In this document: positions 31,424 through 40,002 of the stretch, piece by piece
Layout: every line of letters starts with the position of its first letter
Position numbering within the stretch: the stretch's first letter is position 1
Origin: Lebetimonas sp. JH292
GTDB taxonomy: Bacteria; Campylobacterota; Campylobacteria; Campylobacterales; Nautiliaceae
DNA length: 64,000 nt
Reading direction: 5' to 3'
Assembly (NCBI RefSeq): GCF_000523275.1
Contig: NZ_ATHQ01000001.1
Location: forward strand, 195,001 to 259,000
The notes under the pieces: generated by a model
Seen by the model: the letters and a program-made list of their open reading frames with translations, nothing else
Database searches by the model: none
What the model was told of the DNA's origin: nothing
Made by a program: the position numbers and the translations under genes

Positions 31424-33043
31424 ATGATAAAAAACGAATCGATAGAAAATTTAAAAAGTATCATAGATATTGTAGATGTTATAGGAAATTATATCCAATT
31501 AAAAAAAGAAGGAAGCAACTATAAAGCCCTTTGTCCTTTTCATTCGGAAAAAACCCCTTCATTCGTAGTAAGTCCTGCAAAACAGATATACCACTGTTTC
31601 GGATGCGGTGCAAGCGGCGATGCCATAAAATTCGTAATGGATATGGAAAAACTTTCTTATCCAGAGGCTATAGAAAAACTTGCAAGTATGTACAATTTTA
31701 AACTTGATTACACATCATCAAAATCGTTTATAAAAATTGACATTTTAGAATCAGTTAATAATTATTACATTTCAAATTTATATAAAAACAAAACAGCTCT
31801 TGAATATCTAAAAGAAAGAGGCTTAAAAGATTCAACCATAGAAAAATTTTCCCTCGGATTCGCACCCGATTCAACAACACAGATAAAATATTTTAAAAAC
31901 GCCAAATTAGATTTTAAGGCTTTAAATGAACTTGGCGTTCTTGTAAACAACGAGTATCCGCGTCTGATTGAGAGAATAACATTTCCCATTTTTTCCTCAA
32001 GCAATAAAATAATAGCTTTCGGGGGAAGAACCATAACAAATCATCCCGCAAAATATATAAACTTTACAAACACAAAAATTTTTAACAAATCAAAAACACT
32101 TTACGGGCTTAATTTTGCAAGGGAACATATTTTAAGAAAAAAAGAAATAATAATAGTGGAAGGGTATATGGATGTGATAATGCTGCATCAGGCGGGATAT
32201 GAAAATGCAGTTGCAACGCTTGGAACGGCACTTACCTTGGAACATCTTCCGATTTTAAAAAAATTAAATGTAAAAACAAATATTTTATATGACAGCGACA
32301 GTGCAGGAATTAATGCTGCTTTGAAAGCGGCCAAAATGCTTTATAGAGAATTTTTCGAGGGAAAGGTTATTTTGCTTGAAGGGGGCAAAGATCCTGCCGA
32401 TATTGTTAAAAACGGCGAAAATTTGGAAAATTATATAAATAAAAGTATAAATTTTAAAGATTTTATAATCGAAAAAACTATACAAAAATATGATATAAAA
32501 AATGCCGTTCAAAAACAAAAATGTCTTAATGAATTAAAAGAATATATAATAAAATTACCGGAAATTTTAAAAGAAGATTTTATCTTAACTACATCCCAGC
32601 TGTTACAAATAAACCAGAGACTTTTTTATACAAAAACAAACAAAACATTTGAAAATCAAAATAAAAAACTGGATATAGCAGAAGCCAGCATTATAAAAAC
32701 ACTCTATGAAAACCCCGGTATAATGGACGAAATTGTTGAATATTTAAGCATAGATGTTTTTAAAACCCACAAAAATGAATTGCAGCTTGTATATGCCGAA
32801 GATTTCAAAAATCCAGATTTGCTCGATATAGTTTTAAGAGATGAAGTTAAAATTCTTTCTTTCGAAGCGTTAAAAAACCAAATCAGAAAACTTTTAATTC
32901 CTTATTATCAGGAAAAAGTTCTAAAAATAAAATCAGATAAAAATTTAACCCCAAATGAAAAAATGCATAAATTAAAAATTTTTAATTTAAAACTTCAGCA
33001 ACTTAAGAAAGGAGAGCTTGTTGAAAGCGATAGCACTCTTTAG
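31424..33043 (+). CDS. dnaG: DNA primase
   Basis: 539-residue primase. CHC2 zinc finger CPFHSEKTPSF...YHCFGCGASGD (~37-65), catalytic core with FPIFSSSNKIIAFGGRT (~190) and TOPRIM residues IIVEGYMDVIMLHQAG (~245), YDSDSAG (~290). C-terminal helicase-binding part is short, as in other Campylobacterota. Its 3' end overlaps the next gene by 26 bp. Confidence 0.96.
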   Translation: MIKNESIENLKSIIDIVDVIGNYIQLKKEGSNYKALCPFHSEKTPSFVVSPAKQIYHCFGCGASGDAIKFVMDMEKLSYPEAIEKLASMYNFKLDYTSSKSFIKIDILESVNNYYISNLYKNKTALEYLKERGLKDSTIEKFSLGFAPDSTTQIKYFKNAKLDFKALNELGVLVNNEYPRLIERITFPIFSSSNKIIAFGGRTITNHPAKYINFTNTKIFNKSKTLYGLNFAREHILRKKEIIIVEGYMDVIMLHQAGYENAVATLGTALTLEHLPILKKLNVKTNILYDSDSAGINAALKAAKMLYREFFEGKVILLEGGKDPADIVKNGENLENYINKSINFKDFIIEKTIQKYDIKNAVQKQKCLNELKEYIIKLPEILKEDFILTTSQLLQINQRLFYTKTNKTFENQNKKLDIAEASIIKTLYENPGIMDEIVEYLSIDVFKTHKNELQLVYAEDFKNPDLLDIVLRDEVKILSFEALKNQIRKLLIPYYQEKVLKIKSDKNLTPNEKMHKLKIFNLKLQQLKKGELVESDSTL

Positions 33044-33929
33044 CGGAGGGCTTGATTCAGCCCTTGCTATAAAACTTATTCAAGAACAAAACATTACGGT
33101 AGAAGCACTTTATATTGATATAGGATTTGAAACAAACAAAGAAAAAATTGAATTTTTAAAAAGAGCTTCTGAAAAATTAAATGTAAAATTACATATTGCG
33201 GATATAAAAGATGAATATATCAAAAATATACTTTTTTCCCCTAAATACGGATATGGCAAAAATCTTAACCCATGTATCGACTGTCATGCGAATATGATTA
33301 AAGTTGCTAAAAATATTATGGAAAAAATAGATGCAAAATTTATAATAAATGGTGAAGTGGTTGGGCAAAGGCCTATGAGCCAGAGACTTCCTGCAATGAA
33401 CGCAGTTACAAACCTTTCAGGTGCAAAAGGGCTTATTTTAAGACCGCTCAGTGCAAAATTACTGCCTCCTACCATTGCTGAAATAAAAGGATGGGTTGAG
33501 AGAGAAAAACTTTTGGGTATAAGTGGCAGGGAAAGGAGAATGCAGCTTGAACTTGCTAAAAAATACAATATCGAGGATTTTATAGAATCTCCTGCCGGCG
33601 GATGCCTGCTTACCGATGCAAATTTTTCAAAAAGAGTTATTGACTTAAAAAACAGTCTTGGATTTAGCTCAAAAGAAATCGATATTTTAAAAGTGGGAAG
33701 ACATTTTAACATAAACGGATATAAAATAATTATATCAAGAAACAAAGACGAAAATCCTGTACTTAAAAACTACAAAGGAGACTTATTCGAAATTATGACA
33801 TGCAATGATTTCCCTGGCCCTGTCGGTCTTATTCAAAAAGATACACCCAAAGATATAAAACAGCTTGCAGGTAATATGATGGTAAGTTACACAAAAAAAG
33901 AAAAAGGAGAAATTATAATAGGGAAATGA
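33018..33929 (+). CDS. PP-loop ATP pyrophosphatase (ThiI/MnmA-like)
   Basis: 303 residues beginning at a TTG (33018 or 33021) with GGAGAG upstream. P-loop ALFSGGLDSALAIKL (~6-20), Cys motif NPCIDCHANM (~90), INGEVVGQRPMSQRL (~112-126), ESPAGGCLLTD (~190). This fits adenylating sulfur-transfer enzymes that modify tRNA. It lacks the THUMP domain of ThiI. The family is usually annotated as a ThiI- or argininosuccinate-synthase-like protein; substrate unproven. Confidence 0.7.
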   Translation: MLKAIALFSGGLDSALAIKLIQEQNITVEALYIDIGFETNKEKIEFLKRASEKLNVKLHIADIKDEYIKNILFSPKYGYGKNLNPCIDCHANMIKVAKNIMEKIDAKFIINGEVVGQRPMSQRLPAMNAVTNLSGAKGLILRPLSAKLLPPTIAEIKGWVEREKLLGISGRERRMQLELAKKYNIEDFIESPAGGCLLTDANFSKRVIDLKNSLGFSSKEIDILKVGRHFNINGYKIIISRNKDENPVLKNYKGDLFEIMTCNDFPGPVGLIQKDTPKDIKQLAGNMMVSYTKKEKGEIIIGK

Positions 33930-34042
33930 AATATTTTCAGGTGAAAAAAAGGATAAAAAAGAGTTTGCAAAATATCTTCTTTAATTTTTATTAATTTATC
34001 ATTTTTCATTTTCACTACTCACTACTCACCACTCACCACTCA
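33930..34042. repeat. Simple-repeat gap (CACTCAC units)
   Basis: Between the PP-loop gene and the convergent mrdA. It contains CATTTTTCATTTTCACTACTC-type units changing into ACTCACCACTCACCACTCAC at ~34013-34040. No ORF or hairpin seen. A second CACTCAC cluster lies at 38700-38745. Confidence 0.7.
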
Positions 34043-35818
34043 CTATTTTATATATCCTTTTTTATAAAGCCAGGTATAAATTTTACTTACAATATCTCCC
34101 GCAGCTGAACCTCCGTGCCCCCCGTGTTCTATTAAAACGGTTACCACAAGCTGAGGCTTTCTGTAAGGTCCGTAAGTGCTAAGCCAAGCATGGGAACGTT
34201 TAAAATAGGCAAGCTCGTCCTCTCTTTTTCTTTTTTTAACTGCCTGGGGGATTGAATAAACCTGTGCCGTACCTGTTTTCCCAGCTATTGGAAACGGGGT
34301 ATGAATATGTCTTGTGGCTGTTCCCCCCGGGGAATTACAAACTTCCCACATTCCTTTTCTTATTATCCATAAACTTCTTTTTTCTTTTTTACTTAAAACA
34401 TCTTTTAAAACCGGCTTTTTAATATTATTGTCTATTTTTTCAACCAAAAAAGGTTTTGGCAATTTTCCACTTGCAATCAAAGCGGTATTTACAGCAACTT
34501 GCAAAGGAGTGGCCAAAAAATATCCCTGCCCTATAACAGCATTTAATGTTTCCCCTATAAACCACGGTTGGTGATATTTATTTACCTTCCATTTTTTATC
34601 TGGAACAATGCCTGTTTTTTCATTAGGCAAATCTATTCCCGTTTTTTTGCCAAATCCCATTTTTTTAAGATTTTTGGACAAATAATTAATTCCTATTTTT
34701 AAACCGAGCTGATAATAATATGTATCAACACTTCTTTTTATCGCTTTTATCAAATCGGTTTTTCCATGACCTGAGGGCTTCCAGTCTCTGAATTTTCTCC
34801 CCCCTATTTCAATATACCCGGGACATTCTATTTTTTTCCACGGATTCCATTTCCCGCTTGCGGCAGCAATTAACCCTTCAGCGGGTTTGACAGTGGATCC
34901 CGGAGGATAAAGACCGCTGACAGGTTTATTTAAAAGGGGATTATATATGTCAAATAAAAGTTTATTCCACTTATCTACGCTTATTCCTTTTACAAAAAGA
35001 TTATCATCATACGAAGGATATGAAACAAGTGCCAAAATTTCTCCGTTTGTTTTCATTACCACAACCGCACCGCGTTTATTTTCTTTTTTTAATAAATTAT
35101 AAATAAATGTTTGCAGATTTGTATCTATACTTAAAGTAATATTATGAGTAATAGGTTTTTTGACATTAAGTGTTTTTAATATTATGTTTCTTGCATTAAC
35201 TATAACTTTTTTTTCTCCCGCCTCTCCTTGCAAAATATTGTCATAATATTTTTCCACTCCTCTTTTACCGCTGATTTGGGTAAGTGATATCACACTGTTA
35301 TTTTTTAAATCGTTAATATTTGCACGGGAAACATATCCCAAAACATTAGCCAAAACTTCCTTATACGGATATTCCCTTAAGTAACTTGGCAAAATATAAA
35401 AATCCTCGTCTATTGACAAAAAAGGCTCTATTTTATAAATAGTGTTTTCATCCATATATTGAAGAATAGTTACAGGTTTATGATTATATAAAGAATCATA
35501 CATTTTATATGTTTTAATAAGCTTTGTTTCATTAATATCCGGAACAAGCTGTTTTAAAAAATCAATTTTTTCTTTTAGTATATTTTTTTTTAAATGCGGT
35601 TTTAAAGCAATATCGAATCTTAATTTATTAAAGGCAACCGGCTTATTGAATCTGTCAAAAATAATTCCCCTTATAGGCGGCAGCAATACAGTTTTTTCTT
35701 TGTTTTCTCTTGCAAGTTTATTATATTTGCAATAAGAAAGAATGCTTAAATCATAAATCCTGTATATAAGAATTAAAAAAAACAGAAAAATAAATGTTAT
35801 AACGATTTTGCTTCGCAC
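34043..35818 (-). CDS. mrdA: Penicillin-binding protein 2
   Basis: 591-residue class B transpeptidase of the elongasome. One N-terminal TM segment (IVITFIFLFFLILIYRIYDL), the PBP dimerisation domain with LLPPIRGIIFDRF (~47), and transpeptidase motifs SxxK in PPGSTVKPAEG (~300), SVD (~355) and KTGTAQ (~515). Overlaps the small membrane gene upstream by 22 bp. Presumably partners RodA/MreC elsewhere. Confidence 0.95.
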   Translation of the reverse strand: MRSKIVITFIFLFFLILIYRIYDLSILSYCKYNKLARENKEKTVLLPPIRGIIFDRFNKPVAFNKLRFDIALKPHLKKNILKEKIDFLKQLVPDINETKLIKTYKMYDSLYNHKPVTILQYMDENTIYKIEPFLSIDEDFYILPSYLREYPYKEVLANVLGYVSRANINDLKNNSVISLTQISGKRGVEKYYDNILQGEAGEKKVIVNARNIILKTLNVKKPITHNITLSIDTNLQTFIYNLLKKENKRGAVVVMKTNGEILALVSYPSYDDNLFVKGISVDKWNKLLFDIYNPLLNKPVSGLYPPGSTVKPAEGLIAAASGKWNPWKKIECPGYIEIGGRKFRDWKPSGHGKTDLIKAIKRSVDTYYYQLGLKIGINYLSKNLKKMGFGKKTGIDLPNEKTGIVPDKKWKVNKYHQPWFIGETLNAVIGQGYFLATPLQVAVNTALIASGKLPKPFLVEKIDNNIKKPVLKDVLSKKEKRSLWIIRKGMWEVCNSPGGTATRHIHTPFPIAGKTGTAQVYSIPQAVKKRKREDELAYFKRSHAWLSTYGPYRKPQLVVTVLIEHGGHGGSAAGDIVSKIYTWLYKKGYIK

Positions 35819-36135
35819 TTAAAAACCTTGATTAATAAAATATCAAATGAATAATTGAACAGCATATACATTAACAAAACATATATATTTACAGACTGAA
35901 CAAAATAGATAAATAAAAAAATATAAACAATTAAGACGAACACAACATCCTGATATTCAGGATTAATATAATCCATAATTTTATTTACCAAAAAAAACTT
36001 CAAAAAAAGATAAATAAACAGTAAATAAAAAATATTTACATTATGAATAATTGAAAAAAAACCTATATAAACTACTCCTAAAATCCATTCGTCACAAAAT
36101 AAAAAAAATCCTATCAATATAGGAAAAAAAGGCAA
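35797..36135 (-). CDS. Small polytopic membrane protein upstream of mrdA (MreD-like position)
   Basis: 112+ residues, almost entirely hydrophobic with four or more TM segments (FLFCDEWILGVVYIGFFSII, FVLIVYIFLFIYFVQSVNIY). The listed start is a TTG; the frame is open further up to about 36210 (TILIFFINSFSALL), so the real start may lie nearer 36180. Size, hydrophobicity and position before mrdA recall MreD. C. jejuni has a membrane protein of unknown function at this place. Role uncertain. Confidence 0.6.
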   Translation of the reverse strand: MPFFPILIGFFLFCDEWILGVVYIGFFSIIHNVNIFYLLFIYLFLKFFLVNKIMDYINPEYQDVVFVLIVYIFLFIYFVQSVNIYVLLMYMLFNYSFDILLIKVFKCEAKSL

Positions 36136-36187
36136 AAGAGCACTAAAAGAATTTATAAAAAATATTAAAATTGTTTCTCTAATTGTT

Positions 36188-36655
36188 TTAAAAGTGCTTT
36201 TCGTTGCAATTCGGAAAAAATTTGCATTTTATACAATCCGCCCATATTTTTTTATCCGGTATAGATTCTTTCGGTATTTCAACAAAACCGAGTTTTTCAA
36301 AAAATTCTTTTTTGTAAGTGAGGACCAAAACTTCTTTTAATCCTAAGCTTTTAGCTTCTTTTAATAAAGTGTTTACTATTTCTTTACCGATTCCTTTTCC
36401 CTGATAATTCTTTTTTACCCCAAGTGAGCGAATTTCCCCCAAAAAAGGGGAAAAAATATGAAGTGCGCCTACACCTACGGGTTTTTTCCCATCGTAAGCG
36501 ACAACATAAGAGCGGATATTTGTAGCAACTTCGTCATCATCTCTTTTTAAGATTATACCCTCGTTTACATATTCTTTTACGACTTCCTGAATATCTTTTA
36601 TATTTTTTAACTTCGGTTTTATTAATTTAACATCTTTTAATTTTTCATTTTTCAT
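36188..36655 (-). CDS. GNAT acetyltransferase, probable short N-acetylglutamate synthase
   Basis: 155-residue single GNAT domain: acetyl-CoA loop VKKNYQGKGIGKEIVNTLL (~78-96), VVAYDGKKPVGVGALHIF (~51-68), EFFEKLGFVEIPKESIPDKK (~118-137), and a C-terminal Cys cluster (DCIKCKFFPNC). This matches the short ArgA-like enzymes of Campylobacterota that start arginine synthesis. The first codons (MKNEKLKDVK) lie in an ATGAAAAATGAAAAAT repeat, so the start is uncertain by a few units. Confidence 0.75.
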   Translation of the reverse strand: MKNEKLKDVKLIKPKLKNIKDIQEVVKEYVNEGIILKRDDDEVATNIRSYVVAYDGKKPVGVGALHIFSPFLGEIRSLGVKKNYQGKGIGKEIVNTLLKEAKSLGLKEVLVLTYKKEFFEKLGFVEIPKESIPDKKIWADCIKCKFFPNCNEKHF

Positions 36656-36672
36656 TTTTCATTTTTAATTTT

Positions 36673-37242
36673 TTAACTTTTCCATAAAATCTGATTAATT
36701 TTTTCTTTTACTTTGTCAAACCCTCTTTTTTTTATATTGGACACCAAAAGAGCATTTGGATAATCTTTTTTAAGTTTTGAAATTTCACTTTGTTTTAGTT
36801 TGTCTATTTTTGTAAAAACAGTAATTATCTGCTGGTCTGGTCTTATAAATGAGTTTAAATAATTATCTACATTTTCATCTATTTCAAGATTCGGATGTCT
36901 TGCGTCCCTTAAATGGATAAAAAGTTTTATATTAAATCTATTTTTTAAAAATTGATCCAAATTTTTACCCCACTCTTTTTTTAGCGATTTGGAAACTTTT
37001 GCATAACCGAATCCGGGTAAATCAATTAAAATAAATTTTTTATCTTCATCTTCAATTTCAAAAAAATTAATAAGCTGAGTTTTTCCGGGTGTTGAAGATA
37101 TTTTTGCTATTTTTTGGTTTAAAAAAGCATTTAAAAAACTGCTTTTGCCCACATTGCTCCTCCCAAGAAGCGCTATTTCAAGCATACTCGGCTCAATTGC
37201 CTCTTTTATACTCGGAGCCGATTTTAAAAATTTCACTTTCAT
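36673..37242 (-). CDS. engB: Ribosome-biogenesis GTPase EngB/YsxC
   Basis: 189 residues. G1 LLGRSNVGKSSFLNAF (~27-42), G2 STPGKTQLINFF (~53), G3 LIDLPGFGYAK (~72), G4 VFTKIDKL (~140), G5 VSNIKKRG (~166). Needed for 50S assembly. Overlaps lptA by 4 bp. Confidence 0.96.
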   Translation of the reverse strand: MKVKFLKSAPSIKEAIEPSMLEIALLGRSNVGKSSFLNAFLNQKIAKISSTPGKTQLINFFEIEDEDKKFILIDLPGFGYAKVSKSLKKEWGKNLDQFLKNRFNIKLFIHLRDARHPNLEIDENVDNYLNSFIRPDQQIITVFTKIDKLKQSEISKLKKDYPNALLVSNIKKRGFDKVKEKINQILWKS

Positions 37243-37688
37243 TTTTTAACCTTTATAATAATCACCGCAGGTTTGTTTACACCTTTTACAACCGCTTTTT
37301 TTGAAAATTTATTTAATTTTATATATCCGCCTTTTACGCTTTCATTTGTCTGAAGTTTCTTTACAAAAGCATTACCTTTTAAAATAATATCCCCGGAATT
37401 TACTTTATAATCCAAATAATCGCTATAACCTTTATAAGTGGTATTTTTATCCAGATTCAAAATAAATTTAACTTTCCCCAAAGCAACTAATTCTTTTAAA
37501 GATTTGTCTTTATTTAAATAAACCTTTATTTCATCGGCCAAAATATTGTCAATACCTGTTGTGGCGTTTACATCCCCTTTAAAATCCGAATAAAATTTAT
37601 CAGGATAATAATTAAATGTTTTGCTTACAATTTTCAAATCATCCGCATGTAAAAAAACCAGCATTAAAAAAATTATTAATTTTTTCAT
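37239..37688 (-). CDS. lptA: LPS transport protein LptA
   Basis: 149-residue periplasmic OstA/LptA-domain protein bridging inner and outer membrane for LPS export. Signal peptide MKKLIIFLMLVFLHA; beta-jellyroll with FNYYPDKFYSDFKGDVNATT (~25-44), VALGKVKFIL (~70), GDIILKGNAFVKKLQTNE (~95). Between lptC and engB with 4-bp overlaps on both sides. Confidence 0.85.
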   Translation of the reverse strand: MKKLIIFLMLVFLHADDLKIVSKTFNYYPDKFYSDFKGDVNATTGIDNILADEIKVYLNKDKSLKELVALGKVKFILNLDKNTTYKGYSDYLDYKVNSGDIILKGNAFVKKLQTNESVKGGYIKLNKFSKKAVVKGVNKPAVIIIKVKK

Positions 37689-38182
37689 TTTTCAACCTTT
37701 ATATAATATATTATATTTTTAGCATAAATATTTTTATTTCTGTCTATTTTAAAATATTTTCCTTTTCCTTTTGCTTTATCGGACGTGAAATTAAAATCAT
37801 TTCCCTTTAATATTTTTTTTGTTTCATAATAAATTACATTTTTGGAATGCAGGATATAATCACTGTTTTTATAAGTCGCATTTTTAGCTTTAATAACATT
37901 ATTGTTTTTTAAAGCCCATTTTGCAAAATATTTTTCTTGTTTTACTATATCATTGGCATAAAGATTATTGAATTCATAATAATTTTTAAAAATATTCAAT
38001 TTTTTAAAAGTTCCGTTGATTTCCACAACAAAATTATATTTTTTAAATGTTCCGTTAACAACCTCGATTAAAGGCAATATATTATTGTTTTTATGTTTAA
38101 CACTTTTATATGTTTTCGTAGACATAAAAACAGGAAACAACATTATAAATAATATAAGAAAAAAAAATATTATTTTTGCCAT
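37685..38182 (-). CDS. lptC: LPS export protein LptC-like
   Basis: 165 residues with one N-terminal TM anchor (IIFFFLILFIMLFPVFM) and a periplasmic beta-rich domain (NATYKNSDYILHSKNVIYYE; GNDFNFTSDKAKGKGKYF, ~130-148). The sequence is divergent; identity rests on architecture plus its place between kdsC and lptA. Overlaps both neighbours. Confidence 0.75.
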   Translation of the reverse strand: MAKIIFFFLILFIMLFPVFMSTKTYKSVKHKNNNILPLIEVVNGTFKKYNFVVEINGTFKKLNIFKNYYEFNNLYANDIVKQEKYFAKWALKNNNVIKAKNATYKNSDYILHSKNVIYYETKKILKGNDFNFTSDKAKGKGKYFKIDRNKNIYAKNIIYYIKVEK

Positions 38183-38667
38183 AATTTTAAAAATTTATTA
38201 TATAAATTTTCTTCTTTTAACAAAATTTCAATCATTTCAGCAACGGCTCCTTCTCCGCCTTTTTTATTTAAAGGATAATTTACATATTCATAAATAAAAG
38301 ATGAAGCGTCATAAGGAGCAAATGTTCTTTTTACAAGCTTTAACATAGAAAAATCATTCATATCATCTCCTATAACAGCAACCTCATCCAATGTTATTCC
38401 AAAATGATTTGTTATTCTTTTAAGCTCACTCGCTTTATCCCTTATTCCCTGCCTTACGGTTGTAATATCAAGCTCTTTTGCCCTTCTTTCAACAATTTTA
38501 GAAACCCTGCCGGTGATAATCGCACTTTTTTTACCCAAAGCGTTCCACGATTTTATCATCAACCCGTCTTTGGTATTAAATGACTTTATTTCATCCCCGC
38601 TTTCACTGTAATATATTTTCCCGTCCGTCAAAGTCCCGTCAACATCAAACACTATCAATTCAGTCAT
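38170..38667 (-). CDS. kdsC: KDO-8-phosphate phosphatase
   Basis: 165-residue C0-type HAD phosphatase releasing KDO for LPS core. Motif I VFDVDGTLTDGKIYYSESGD (~6-25), motif II IITGR (~50), motif III/IV VAVIGDDMNDFSMLK (~98-112). Normal length. Overlaps lptC by 13 bp. Confidence 0.93.
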   Translation of the reverse strand: MTELIVFDVDGTLTDGKIYYSESGDEIKSFNTKDGLMIKSWNALGKKSAIITGRVSKIVERRAKELDITTVRQGIRDKASELKRITNHFGITLDEVAVIGDDMNDFSMLKLVKRTFAPYDASSFIYEYVNYPLNKKGGEGAVAEMIEILLKEENLYNKFLKLWQK

Positions 38668-38745
38668 ATATTTACCTTTAATTTTTCACTTGGAACTTAG
38701 CCTCTTGGCAACTCACAATTCGCCACTCACCCACTCACAACTCAC
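38668..38745. repeat. Simple-repeat gap before kdsC
   Basis: 78 bp between hisB and kdsC, including CACTCACCCACTCACAACTC at ~38725. Same family as 34013-34040. No ORF. Confidence 0.6.
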
Positions 38746-39315
38746 TTATATAACCCCTTTTGTAGAAGGCACTCCGCTTTCTCTAAACTCAAGTGCCCTT
38801 CTAAGAGCAATTGCAAACGCTTTAAAAGCCGATTCTACAATATGGTGTTTGTTTGTTCCTCTTTTATAAATTATATGTGCGCTTATTTTAAAATTAAATA
38901 CCAAAGATTTAAAAAATTCTTCCACAAGTTCTAAATCAAAATCTTTTATTGCCCCGTCTATTGGCATTTCATAAACCAAATAAGGTCTGCCTGAAACATC
39001 CATATCAACTTCGACGGCGGCTTCGTCAAGAATAGCAACTGCATTTGAAAATCTTTCAATATTACTGATTGGAAAAACTTCTTTATTTAAAGCCTGTCCC
39101 AAAACAATTCCGACATCTTCGACACTGTGGTGATAATCCACAAAAATATCCCCTTCGCAGAAAATATTCATATCTATTCCGCTGTGTTTGGAAAGAGCCT
39201 CAAGCATATGGTCAAAAAAACCTATACCGGTGGAAATTTCAGATTTACCGCTCCCGTTTATATTGACACTGATTTGTATATTTGTTTCTTTTGTTTTTCT
39301 TTTTATCTCTGTCAT
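38746..39315 (-). CDS. hisB: Imidazoleglycerol-phosphate dehydratase
   Basis: 189-residue monofunctional IGPD of histidine synthesis. Mn-binding motifs GIGFFDHMLEALSKHSG (~31-47), DYHHSVEDVGIVLG (~64-77), NKHHIVESAFKAFAIAL (~152-168). It lies one base after rlpA within an envelope gene block, separate from other his genes. Confidence 0.96.
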   Translation of the reverse strand: MTEIKRKTKETNIQISVNINGSGKSEISTGIGFFDHMLEALSKHSGIDMNIFCEGDIFVDYHHSVEDVGIVLGQALNKEVFPISNIERFSNAVAILDEAAVEVDMDVSGRPYLVYEMPIDGAIKDFDLELVEEFFKSLVFNFKISAHIIYKRGTNKHHIVESAFKAFAIALRRALEFRESGVPSTKGVI

Positions 39316-40002
39316 TTATTCTCCTACAATAAATCCGTTGATATTATTTTGAAGCTTAAATTTTTTAGCTTCGTTGTAACTTTCAAATCCGGTAATAAAA
39401 ACTTTGTTTAAACCGTTTATACTTTTAATAAACGTATTATAACCTAAATTTTTATATTTTTTAGCTGTAATTTCAGCCCCCTCATACCTTTGAAAAGCAC
39501 CTACTTGAATCATATATCCGTTTACATAATCTTTTCCTTTAAAACCGATAACTTTCACTCTCACTGGTGCTGTGCCTGTAGCATCTATTCCGATTTTTTT
39601 AGCTGCCGCATAACTTAAATCTATAATTCTTCCTTTTACGAAAGGACCTCTGTCGTTTATCCTTACAATTACACTTTTGCCGTTGTTTAAATTTGTAACT
39701 TTTACCATTGTATTCATAGGAAGTGTTTTATGGGCTGCGCTATATTCATACATATTGTAAATTTCACCGTCGCTTGTATATTTTCCGTGAAAATCAGGTC
39801 CGTACCAGCTGGCGATTCCTGTTTGTGTCCATCCGATTGGAACATGCCTTTTTGGAATATAAACATTACCGTTTACGGCATAAGCGTTTTGAGTCGTTTT
39901 TTTAGCCCCGGGTGTCGGATAAACCACTGTTTCATACTCTCTTTCGCTGCAACCCGTAAAAATAAGCAAAATTATTCCTATAAAAAACACTGTTTTTTTC
40001 AT
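39316..40002 (-). CDS. rlpA: RlpA-type septal lytic transglycosylase, lipoprotein
   Basis: 228 residues. Lipoprotein signal with lipobox IFTGC (~18), double-psi barrel domain GIASWYGPDFHGKYTSDGE (~63-81), AAHKTLPMNT (~90), VRINDRGPFVKGRIIDLS (~113-130), and a C-terminal SPOR-like domain (GYMIQVGAFQRYEGAE, ~160) that binds denuded septal glycan. The catalytic Asp in NDRGPF is present. Overlaps mltD by 4 bp. Confidence 0.93.
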   Translation of the reverse strand: MKKTVFFIGIILLIFTGCSEREYETVVYPTPGAKKTTQNAYAVNGNVYIPKRHVPIGWTQTGIASWYGPDFHGKYTSDGEIYNMYEYSAAHKTLPMNTMVKVTNLNNGKSVIVRINDRGPFVKGRIIDLSYAAAKKIGIDATGTAPVRVKVIGFKGKDYVNGYMIQVGAFQRYEGAEITAKKYKNLGYNTFIKSINGLNKVFITGFESYNEAKKFKLQNNINGFIVGE